A stretch of 11,198 nucleotides of DNA, taken from the NCBI GenBank assembly GCA_023428465.1, contig JAEYXM010000171.1, forward strand, positions 1 through 11,198. Direction: 5' to 3'. The notes beneath the pieces are model-generated. The model searched no databases, was not told where the DNA came from, and worked only from the letters and a program-made list of their open reading frames with translations. Origin of the DNA: Actinomycetes bacterium. Its GTDB lineage: Bacteria > Actinomycetota > Actinomycetes > Actinomycetales > Cellulomonadaceae. Within the stretch, counting starts at the first letter, position 1, and each line of letters begins with the position of its first letter. Of the stretch, positions 6,358-11,198 are shown in pieces. Position numbers and translations under genes: made by a program.

Positions 6358-6566
6358 CGACGGGACCGGCCTGGGACTGGCTGCTCACGGACACCGACGG
6401 TGCGCGCGTGGACCAGCCCCTCAGTCCTGCCTTCGGCAACCGGTTCGACGCCGAGGTGTGGCTCGGCGAGCAGTGGCGCCGGCTCGCCGAGCAGGGCGTC
6501 GCGGCGGTGCAGCTGCAGCACCACGGTCACCCCGCGGCGTCGGCGATCCCGCTGCCCGCAGTCTGA
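6354..6566 (+). CDS. Small protein coupled to pyrD, unknown function, 70 aa
   Basis: Starts at the ATG overlapping the pyrD stop (ATGA, 6354-6357), which implies translational coupling. The protein is soluble and tryptophan-rich at the start (AWDWLLTDTDGARVD). A conserved-looking middle, FDAEVWLGEQWRRLAEQGVA (31-50), is probably helical, followed by QLQHHGHP and a hydrophobic Pro/Ala tail. There are no Cys residues and no clear metal site apart from the histidine pair. I recall similar short actinobacterial proteins with a DAE.WLGE..W..L pattern but no assigned function. Codon use is strongly G/C at third positions, as in pyrD, supporting a real gene. It ends the plus-strand cluster; a hairpin begins 7 nt after its stop. 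Confidence 0.8.
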   Translation: MTTGPAWDWLLTDTDGARVDQPLSPAFGNRFDAEVWLGEQWRRLAEQGVAAVQLQHHGHPAASAIPLPAV

Positions 6567-6572
6567 GCCTTG

Positions 6573-6594
6573 CCCGGGCCTCCGGGGCCGCGGG
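6573..6594 (+). terminator. GC-rich hairpin after the pyrD cluster
   Basis: CCCG+GGCC (6573-6580) pairs with GGCC+CGGG (6586-6589 and 6591-6594) around a 5-nt loop, with one bulged G. It begins 7 nt after the stop of the 70-aa gene. There is no T-tract, as is common for actinobacterial terminators. Confidence 0.45.
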
Positions 6595-6621
6595 TCACCG
6601 AGTCGGATGAGCCCCTGATGA

Positions 6622-6668
6622 CCGGCGGACGCGCCGGCACCCGGACAAGGGCCGGACGCGTCCGCCGG
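6622..6668. terminator. Strong hairpin between convergent genes (bidirectional terminator)
   Basis: CCGGCGGACGCG (6622-6633) and CGCGTCCGCCGG (6657-6668) are perfect 12-bp complements. Past a single bulged A, CCGGC (6634-6638) pairs with GCCGG (6651-6655), leaving a 12-nt loop. An outer CCTGAT/ATCAGG pair (6614-6619, 6675-6680) reaches the stop codon of the aldo/keto reductase. It sits 55 nt after the plus-strand cluster and 7 nt beyond the stop of the minus-strand gene, where a terminator serving both strands is expected. No T-tract. Confidence 0.6.
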
Positions 6669-6675
6669 GGCTCGA

Positions 6676-7701
6676 TCAGGCGGAGAACGACCGTCGGGGC
6701 GGTGAGTTCTCGGCCGTGCGGGCGGGGTCGCGCTCCACTGCCTCGGTGCCGAGCGCCTCGTCGATCCGAGTCATGAGCTCGGCGGGGATCTCCACGCCGG
6801 CCGCCGCGACGTTCTCGGCGACCTGCTCCGGGCGCGACGCGCCGATGATGGCCGCGGTCACGTTGTCGTTCTGGAGCACCCACGCCACGGCGAGCTGCGC
6901 CATGGTGAGGCCGAGCTCGTCCGCGACCGGCTTGAGCGCCTGCACGCGGTCGAGCAGCTCGGGCTGCTCGAGGAAGCGCCTGATGAACGTCGCGCCGCCG
7001 CCCCTGGTGTCCGTCGCGCGGGACCCGGCGGGCGGCTGCTGGCCGCTGTGGTACTTGCCGGTGAGCACGCCCTGTGCGACGGGGGAGAAGACGATCTGGC
7101 TGATGCCGAGCTCGCGCGAGGTGGGTACGACCTCCGCCTCGATGACGCGCCAGAGCGCGGAGTACTGCGGCTGGTTGGAGACGATCGGCACGCGGAGCTC
7201 GCGCGCGAGCTCCTGGCCGGCGCGCAGCTGCTCGGCGGTCCACTCGCTCACGCCGATGTACAGGGCCTTGCCCTGGCGGACGACGTCGGCGAACGCCTGC
7301 ATGGTCTCCTCGAGCGGCGTCGCGTCGTCGTACCGGTGGGCCTGGTAGAGGTCCACGTAGTCGGTGCGCAGGCGACGCAGGGAGGCGTCGATGGACTCCA
7401 TGATGTGCTTGCGGGACAGGCCGGAGTCGTTGGGGCCCTTGTTGCCGGTCGGCCAGAAGACCTTCGTGGCGATCTCGATGTCGCGTCGCCCGACGCCCGC
7501 GAGGGCGGCGCCGAGGACCTCTTCCGCGGCCCCGTTCATGTAGACGTCCGCGGTGTCGAACGTCGTGATCCCCGCGTCGAGCGCGGCGTGCACGCACGCG
7601 GTGGCGGCGTCGGCCTCCACCTGCCCGCCGTGCGTGATCCAGTTGCCGTAGGCGATCTCCGAGAGCTGCAGCCCGCTGCTGCCGAGGAATCGATGCTTCA
7701 T
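6676..7701 (-). CDS. Aldo/keto reductase, potassium-channel beta-subunit-like branch
   Basis: NADPH-dependent oxidoreductase with a TIM-barrel fold, reducing aldehydes or ketones; the natural substrate cannot be read from sequence. The 341 residues include the catalytic tetrad D49 and Y54 (FDTADVY), K80 (IATK) and H122 (YQAHRYD). Cofactor-binding motifs are SNQPQYS, FSPVAQGVLTGKY and IIGASRPEQVAEN near the C terminus. The N terminus, MKHRFLGSSGLQLSEIAYGNW, is typical of the branch that includes KCNAB and YghZ-type enzymes. The last 20 or so residues are a polar tail. The ATG start is supported by TAGGCT ending 6 nt upstream and by the family N terminus. It is monocistronic: convergent with the pyrD cluster, with terminator-like hairpins at both ends (6622-6668 and 7763-7789). 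A palindromic AT-rich block directly upstream suggests dedicated regulation. Confidence 0.95.
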   Translation of the reverse strand: MKHRFLGSSGLQLSEIAYGNWITHGGQVEADAATACVHAALDAGITTFDTADVYMNGAAEEVLGAALAGVGRRDIEIATKVFWPTGNKGPNDSGLSRKHIMESIDASLRRLRTDYVDLYQAHRYDDATPLEETMQAFADVVRQGKALYIGVSEWTAEQLRAGQELARELRVPIVSNQPQYSALWRVIEAEVVPTSRELGISQIVFSPVAQGVLTGKYHSGQQPPAGSRATDTRGGGATFIRRFLEQPELLDRVQALKPVADELGLTMAQLAVAWVLQNDNVTAAIIGASRPEQVAENVAAAGVEIPAELMTRIDEALGTEAVERDPARTAENSPPRRSFSA

Positions 7702-7707
7702 GCCCTC

Positions 7708-7713
7708 AGCCTA
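7708..7713 (-). promoter_or_regulatory. -10 box for a leaderless aldo/keto reductase mRNA
   Basis: Minus-strand TAGGCT ends 6 nt before the ATG at 7701 and is identical in sequence and spacing to the box at 2727. No Shine-Dalgarno precedes the ATG at normal spacing. Confidence 0.6.
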
Positions 7714-7717
7714 CGCC

Positions 7718-7736
7718 CGATTCACGAATCGATTCG
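7718..7736. promoter_or_regulatory. Candidate operator: overlapping palindromes upstream of the aldo/keto reductase
   Basis: CGAATCGATTCG (7725-7736) is a perfect 12-bp palindrome. CGATTC at 7718-7723 forms a second dyad with GAATCG at 7726-7731 (CGATTC-AC-GAATCG). The block sits 4 bp beyond the -10 box, covering the spacer and -35 region, and is unusually AT-rich for this DNA. GAATCGAT recurs at 7687-7694 in the first codons of the gene. Regulator binding is inferred; no regulator gene is adjacent. Confidence 0.5.
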
Positions 7737-7762
7737 ACCGAGGCGGCCGGTGTGCGTCCGGT

Positions 7763-7789
7763 CGGCCCGGCGCGCATCTCTCCGGGCCG
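7763..7789 (-). terminator. Hairpin after the DUF3043 gene
   Basis: CGGCCCGG (7763-7770) and CCGGGCCG (7782-7789) form a perfect 8-bp stem with an 11-nt loop, beginning 13 nt beyond the stop of the minus-strand DUF3043 gene and upstream of the aldo/keto reductase promoter. It would insulate the two genes. There is no T-tract on the minus strand. Confidence 0.5.
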
Positions 7790-7802
7790 GTGGGGGCCTT
7801 CG

Positions 7803-8378
7803 TCAGCGTGGCTCCTCGCCGCGCTCGACCTCCGGCCGGGGCAGGCGCGAACGCCTGCTCTGGAACGCCCGCATGACCGCGTAGAAGCCGATGCGGTCCG
7901 GCACCTTCGCGGCCCCGAACCTCTCGACCGCGAGGCGGTTGACCTTGCGCGCGTACAGCCACGAGCTGACGAACGCGTAGATCATCAGCACGTACAGCAG
8001 GATCGTGACCGCGACGTAGATGTACGGGTTGAACGTCACCGTGAACGTCAGGACCATCATCACGACCGCGACGGGAAGCATGTACTCACGCCACGTGCGC
8101 CGGGAGTCGACGTAGTCACGCGCCCAGCGGCGCACCGGACCCTGGTCGCGGTAGGGGTAGTTGCGCTCGTCGTTCGTCAGGAGCGCCTGGCGCTCCTTCT
8201 CGCGGAACTCGCGTGCCTTGGCGCGGTCGGCCTTCTTGTTCGTCCGCTTGTCCTGGACGATCGGACGGCGTCGAGCGGCCTCGGCCACCTTGCGCTTGGG
8301 GGTCGGACGTCCCTTGGAGCCGGGGCGGTTGGGCTGGGGGACCTCGCGGACCTGCGAGGGGCGGATACGGGGAGGCAC
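7803..8378 (-). CDS. DUF3043 family membrane protein, 191 aa
   Basis: Actinobacteria-specific protein of unknown function. The family signature GRPTPKRK (23-30) follows a basic, proline-rich start. A long highly charged helix (about 30-66, rich in Lys, Arg and Glu) leads to NDERNYPYRDQGPVRRWARDYVDSRRTWREY at about 69-99 (given in parts: NDERNYPYRDQGPVRR, then WARDYVDSRRTWREY). Two membrane helices follow at about 101-116 and 119-142, then a basic tail ending in FQSRRSRLPRPEVERGEEPR. The predicted arrangement is both ends in the cytoplasm with a positively charged N-terminal domain. The GTG start is supported by TACCCT ending 6 nt upstream, and codon use is normal for the window. It is divergent from the M20 dipeptidase across 38 bp. 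Its job is unknown. Confidence 0.92.
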   Translation of the reverse strand: MPPRIRPSQVREVPQPNRPGSKGRPTPKRKVAEAARRRPIVQDKRTNKKADRAKAREFREKERQALLTNDERNYPYRDQGPVRRWARDYVDSRRTWREYMLPVAVVMMVLTFTVTFNPYIYVAVTILLYVLMIYAFVSSWLYARKVNRLAVERFGAAKVPDRIGFYAVMRAFQSRRSRLPRPEVERGEEPR

Positions 8379-8384
8379 CCGAAC

Positions 8385-8410
8385 AGGGTAGTCGAGCGCA
8401 CGGGTAGCGT
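8385..8410. promoter_or_regulatory. Divergent -10 boxes for DUF3043 and the M20 dipeptidase
   Basis: Minus-strand TACCCT (8390-8385) ends 6 nt before the GTG at 8378; plus-strand TAGCGT (8405-8410) ends 6 nt before the GTG at 8417. The boxes are 14 bp apart. Neither gene has a Shine-Dalgarno, and the whole 38-bp gap is used by these elements. Confidence 0.6.
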
Positions 8411-8416
8411 TGACGG

Positions 8417-9853
8417 GTGACCACCGAGCCCCCCGCCACCGATCGAGCCACCTCCGAGCCCACCTCGGAGCCCACCTCGGAGCCCACTTCCGAGCCCACC
8501 TCCGAGCCCACCTCGGAGTCCGCGCTCCGCGAGCGCGTGCACGCCGGCTTCGACCGCGTCCGCGCCGACCTGGAGGCCCTGGTCCGCATCCCCGGGGTGT
8601 CCAGCCCGACGTTCGACCAGGCGCACGTCGCGCGGTCGGCCGAGGCTGTCGCGGCGCTGCTGCGCGAGGTGCTGCCCGAGGTACAGGTGCTCACCGCGAC
8701 GCGGGCCGACGGCCAGGAGAGCCGCCCCGCCGTCGTCGGGCGGCGGCCCGCGCGCGACGGTGCGCCCACGGTCCTGCTCTACGCGCACCACGACGTCCAG
8801 CCGCCCGGCGCGCCGTCGGACTGGGCGACCGACCCGTTCGAGCCGACCGAGCGCGAGGGCCGCCTCTACGGGCGCGGCGCCGCGGACGACAAGGCGGGGA
8901 TCGTCGCCCACCTGGGCGCGCTGCGCGCCGCCGGCGACAGCCCCGTGGGCGTCACCGTCTTCGTCGAGGGCGAGGAGGAGGTGGGCTCGCCGACGTTCGT
9001 GGACTTCCTCCGGGCGCACCGCGACCTCCTCGAGGCCGACCTGGTGATCCTGGCCGACTCGGTGAACTGGAAGATCGGGGTGCCGGCGTTCACCACGAGC
9101 CTGCGCGGCCTCGTCGACTGCGGCGTCGAGGTCTCCGTGCTCGAGCACGCCATCCACTCCGGCATGTACGGCGGCCCGGTCATCGACGCCGTCACGGTGC
9201 TCTGCCGCCTGGTCGCCACGCTGCACGACGACGCGGGCGACGTCGCGGTCCCGGGCCTCGTGTGCGCGCCGGACCCGACCGTCGACTACACCGAGGAGGA
9301 CCTGCGCCGCGACGCGTCCGTGCTCCCCGGCGTCCGGCTCGCCGGCACCGGGCCGCTCACGGCGCGCCTGTGGACCAAGCCCGCGATCGCCGTCGTCGGC
9401 ATGGACGTGACGAGCATCGCGGAGTCGTCCAACACGATCATCCCCTCGGCGCGGGCAAGGATCTCGATGCGGATCGCGCCCGGCCAGGACCCCGCGGCCG
9501 CGATGGCGGCCCTGCGCGCGCACCTCGAGGCAGCCGCGCCCTTCGGCGCGCACGTGACGGTGTACGAGGCTGACCTCGGCCGGCCCTGGGCCGGCGCGGC
9601 GGACTCGCCCGCGGCGCTCGTCGCGCGTCGCGCGTACTCCGACGCGTGGGGCACCGACGTCGTCGACGTCGGGCTCGGTGGTTCGATCCCGCTCGTCGCG
9701 GACCTCCTCGAGGTCTTCCCGGGCACGACCGTGCTCGTCACGGGCGTCGAGGACCCGGACTCGCGCGCGCACAGCGGCAACGAGTCCGTGCACCTGGGTG
9801 AGCTCGAGAAGGCGGTCCTCGCGGAGGCGCTGCTGCTCAGCCGACTCGGCTGA
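8417..9853 (+). CDS. M20 family metallo-dipeptidase
   Basis: Cytosolic two-zinc peptidase of the carnosinase/PepV/CPG2 type; probably a dipeptidase, substrate unknown. The 478 residues hold the full ligand set: H124 and D126 (YAHHDVQP), bridging D157 (YGRGAADDKAG), catalytic E187 and ligand E188 (EGEEEVGS), D214 (ILADS), H247 in the dimerisation lid domain (HAIHSGMYGG) and H452 (AHSGNES). The lid domain spans roughly 225-345. The fold begins near residue 36 (ALRERVHAGFDRVRADLEALVRIPGVSS). Residues 1-35 are an extension made mostly of TSEP repeats, which is not usual for the family. The GTG at 8417 is chosen because TAGCGT ends 6 nt upstream. The alternative GTG at codon 41 would remove the repeats and part of the first helix. 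No signal peptide. The 3' end overlaps the opposing acyltransferase gene by 17 bp. Confidence 0.95.
   Translation: MTTEPPATDRATSEPTSEPTSEPTSEPTSEPTSESALRERVHAGFDRVRADLEALVRIPGVSSPTFDQAHVARSAEAVAALLREVLPEVQVLTATRADGQESRPAVVGRRPARDGAPTVLLYAHHDVQPPGAPSDWATDPFEPTEREGRLYGRGAADDKAGIVAHLGALRAAGDSPVGVTVFVEGEEEVGSPTFVDFLRAHRDLLEADLVILADSVNWKIGVPAFTTSLRGLVDCGVEVSVLEHAIHSGMYGGPVIDAVTVLCRLVATLHDDAGDVAVPGLVCAPDPTVDYTEEDLRRDASVLPGVRLAGTGPLTARLWTKPAIAVVGMDVTSIAESSNTIIPSARARISMRIAPGQDPAAAMAALRAHLEAAAPFGAHVTVYEADLGRPWAGAADSPAALVARRAYSDAWGTDVVDVGLGGSIPLVADLLEVFPGTTVLVTGVEDPDSRAHSGNESVHLGELEKAVLAEALLLSRLG
8450..8521 (+). repeat. 12-bp tandem repeat encoding (TSEP)n
   Basis: Five units of the form ACCTCSGAGCCC (8450-8509) are followed by a degenerate sixth ending in TCC instead of CCC (8510-8521). 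They encode TSEP five times, then TSES, at residues 12-35. The units differ only at synonymous positions (TCC or TCG; one ACT). The unit length keeps the frame, so copy-number change would lengthen or shorten the N terminus without a frameshift. Confidence 0.9.
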
Positions 9854-11105
9854 CCGCCGGCGCATCGGAGCGGCCGGTCGCCCAGCGGGACTCGAGGACC
9901 GGCCGCTCCAGCCAGCGCCACGACGCCGAGGCGACGACGAACGTGAGGCCCACCACGACGCCCGAGAGCACCAGGTGCCGGCCGGGGTCGGCGACGCCGA
10001 AGTAGACGAGCTCCCCGTCGGTGGCCCGGGCGAGGCACTCGATGATGAGGTAGTGCCAGACGTAGATGCCGAACGAGATCCGCGCGACGTACCGGGCGGG
10101 GCGGTTGTCGACGAGGCGGCCCAGCACGCGTGAGTGGGCCAGGCCGACGAGCGCCAGCGCCGCCAGGCCCGCGACGACGGGCCACAGGTACGGCTGGCCC
10201 TGGACGTTGCCCGCGTTCTGCGGCTCGACGGGCTCCCGGTTGCACCAGACGACGACGGCGCCCAGCCCGAGCGCGACCGCCGCCACGGCGTCGAACCCCC
10301 AGTGGTGCCGGCCGTCGCGGCGCACCCGCCACCACGCGATCGCGCCAGCCGCGGCGATACCGAGGCAGAAGTGGGCGAAGAAGCCGACCGGGTTGTAGGC
10401 CGGCATCCACTCCTTCGCGCCCCCGAGGTCGCCGAACTGCCAGCCACGCCCTTCGTCGGAGGGGACCAGCGCGGTGATGATCCACTGGTTCACGGCGAGC
10501 ACGACGCCGAGGACGGCCAGCCAGTACCCGACCGCGCGCCCGCTGCTTCGCCCCCGCCACGCGAACAGCCCGACCATCGCGAGCGGCATCAGCACGTAGC
10601 TGACGACCTCGAAGCCGATCGACCACAGGGGTCCGTTGAGCGGGACGGGGAAGAACGTCACCCAGTGGAAGCCCGACGTGAACGTCAGACCGGCGAGCAG
10701 GCGCTGGATGCGGTACTCGGCGTCGGGCACGAGCCACAGGCCGACCGCGAACGAGACGAGCAGGCTCAGGTAGAACCCGGGCACGATGCGCGCGACCCGA
10801 CGGCGGACGTAGTGCCGCAGGCTCGGCAGAGCGGCGCCGGTCAGGTAAGCGTTCCAGAAGGGCAGGCTGAGCAGCGTCCCGGACAGGACGAAGAAGATGC
10901 TGACGCCGAACGGGCCCTTGAGCGCCAGCAGCTGCACATCCTGCAGCCACGGCTCCTGCGCCGGCAGGAGGAGGCGCTGGAACAGGTGCGAGGCCACCAC
11001 CCAGAGCGCGGCGAACGCGCGTAGCCCGTCGGCCCCGGCGACGCGGCCGGCACCGGGGCGGGCGGAGGGCGGCAGCGCCGTCTGCTCAGGCGCCTCCGTG
11101 GTCAC
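9837..11105 (-). CDS. Acyltransferase-3 family integral membrane protein
   Basis: Membrane O-acyltransferase of the OafA/NodX type, which moves acyl groups onto sugars or other cell-surface molecules; the acceptor is unknown. The 422 residues show about ten hydrophobic segments. Family landmarks are GADGLRAFAALWVVASH (24-40) with the R29-x10-H40 motif, FGVSIFFVLSGTLL (66-79), YVRRRVARIVPGFYLSL (99-115), GPLWSIGFEVVSY (158-170) with E166, and ISFGIYVWHYLI (343-354). The C terminus ends WRWLERPVLESR plus a short polar tail, with no fused SGNH domain. The GTG at 11105 is fixed by an in-frame TGA two codons upstream; no strong Shine-Dalgarno is seen. It follows the partial gene at the right edge by 13 bp, so it is probably second or later in an operon. 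Its last codons overlap the M20 gene and hold a strong hairpin. Confidence 0.93.
   Translation of the reverse strand: MTTEAPEQTALPPSARPGAGRVAGADGLRAFAALWVVASHLFQRLLLPAQEPWLQDVQLLALKGPFGVSIFFVLSGTLLSLPFWNAYLTGAALPSLRHYVRRRVARIVPGFYLSLLVSFAVGLWLVPDAEYRIQRLLAGLTFTSGFHWVTFFPVPLNGPLWSIGFEVVSYVLMPLAMVGLFAWRGRSSGRAVGYWLAVLGVVLAVNQWIITALVPSDEGRGWQFGDLGGAKEWMPAYNPVGFFAHFCLGIAAAGAIAWWRVRRDGRHHWGFDAVAAVALGLGAVVVWCNREPVEPQNAGNVQGQPYLWPVVAGLAALALVGLAHSRVLGRLVDNRPARYVARISFGIYVWHYLIIECLARATDGELVYFGVADPGRHLVLSGVVVGLTFVVASASWRWLERPVLESRWATGRSDAPAVSRVG
9867..9909 (+). terminator. 13-bp perfect stem inside the acyltransferase 3' end
   Basis: GGAGCGGCCGGTC (9867-9879) and GACCGGCCGCTCC (9897-9909) are exact complements around a 17-nt loop, beginning 13 nt after the stop of the M20 gene. 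No intergenic space exists here, so this is the natural site for ending M20 transcripts. On the other strand it encodes about codons 400-413 of the acyltransferase. No T-tract. Confidence 0.45.
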
Positions 11106-11118
11106 CGCTCAGGCCGCG

Positions 11119-11198
11119 TCAGGCGGAGGGCGAGGCGAGCGCCTCGGGCGTGACGAAGTGCTCCACGACGGGCGCCGGGTCGTAGAAGTGGTGCAGCA
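11119..11198 (-). CDS. C-terminal end of an unidentified protein (partial)
   Basis: Only the last 25 codons are visible, from LHHFYDPAPVVEHFV to ASPSA and a TGA at 11121-11119. All 25 third positions are G or C, which supports a real reading frame. The stop is 13 bp before the acyltransferase start on the same strand, so the two are probably co-transcribed. Too short to identify. Confidence 0.6.
   Translation of the reverse strand, partial: LHHFYDPAPVVEHFVTPEALASPSA

Noticed and set aside
6354..6566. 70-aa frame considered as a chance extension after pyrD
   Set aside because: Kept as a gene: exact ATGA coupling, strong third-position G/C and a patterned sequence argue against chance.
8450..8521. 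Short tandem repeat considered as a CRISPR array or regulatory iteron
   Set aside because: There are no spacers, the unit is 12 bp, and it stays in frame within a gene with synonymous differences only; it is a coding repeat.
8177..10447. A 756-codon open frame on the minus strand opposite the M20 dipeptidase and acyltransferase
   Set aside because: It is the antisense shadow of GC-rich genes: low-complexity Arg/Ala/Gly sequence, no domain motifs, and it overlaps genes with complete catalytic residues.

Overview
The window is a compact, very GC-rich stretch of chromosome (well over 70% G+C by eye). Third codon positions are almost all G or C, GTG starts are frequent, and the families are typical of Actinobacteria: a DUF3043 protein, an actinobacterial-type multi-lipoyl E2, and the order pepA / lpd / E2 that is familiar from actinomycete chromosomes. 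A member of the Micrococcales, perhaps near Cellulomonas, is a plausible but unproven guess. I see no mobile element, CRISPR array, tRNA, rRNA or toxin/defence locus.

Layout. Positions 1-2576 (minus strand) hold lpdA followed by the 5' two-thirds or so of an E2 dihydrolipoamide acyltransferase gene, which runs off the left edge. This is the lipoyl core of a 2-oxo acid dehydrogenase complex. A short conserved gene of unknown function (2739-3044, plus) is divergent from lpdA and convergent with pepA (3058-4521, minus; M17 leucyl aminopeptidase). A plus-strand cluster runs from 4553 to 6566: two small four-helix membrane proteins overlapping by ATGA, then pyrD (class 2 dihydroorotate dehydrogenase, de novo pyrimidine synthesis), then a 70-residue protein overlapping pyrD by ATGA. 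Two GC-rich hairpins (6573-6594 and 6622-6668) separate this cluster from a convergent aldo/keto reductase (6676-7701, minus). Next come a DUF3043 membrane protein (7803-8378, minus), a divergent M20 dipeptidase (8417-9853, plus), an acyltransferase-3 membrane protein (9837-11105, minus) whose 3' end overlaps the dipeptidase by 17 bp, and the last 25 codons of another minus-strand gene.

The gene content is mostly housekeeping, and I did not find a new multi-gene system. The most informative signal is in the non-coding sequence. Seven gene starts (2739, 4521, 4553, 5347, 7701, 8378, 8417) have a TAnnnT -10 hexamer ending exactly 6 or 7 nt before the start codon and no Shine-Dalgarno sequence, the arrangement expected of leaderless mRNAs. 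The downstream genes of operons instead have a Shine-Dalgarno (E2) or ATGA coupling. Two divergent gene pairs (pepA/4553 and DUF3043/dipeptidase) have these -10 boxes back-to-back within 31 and 38 bp, so the two promoters must compete for RNA polymerase. Other signals are a palindrome-rich AT island over the aldo/keto reductase promoter, an inverted repeat in the lpdA leader, a 13-bp perfect stem buried in the acyltransferase gene that could end dipeptidase transcripts, and an in-frame 12-bp tandem repeat at the dipeptidase N terminus.
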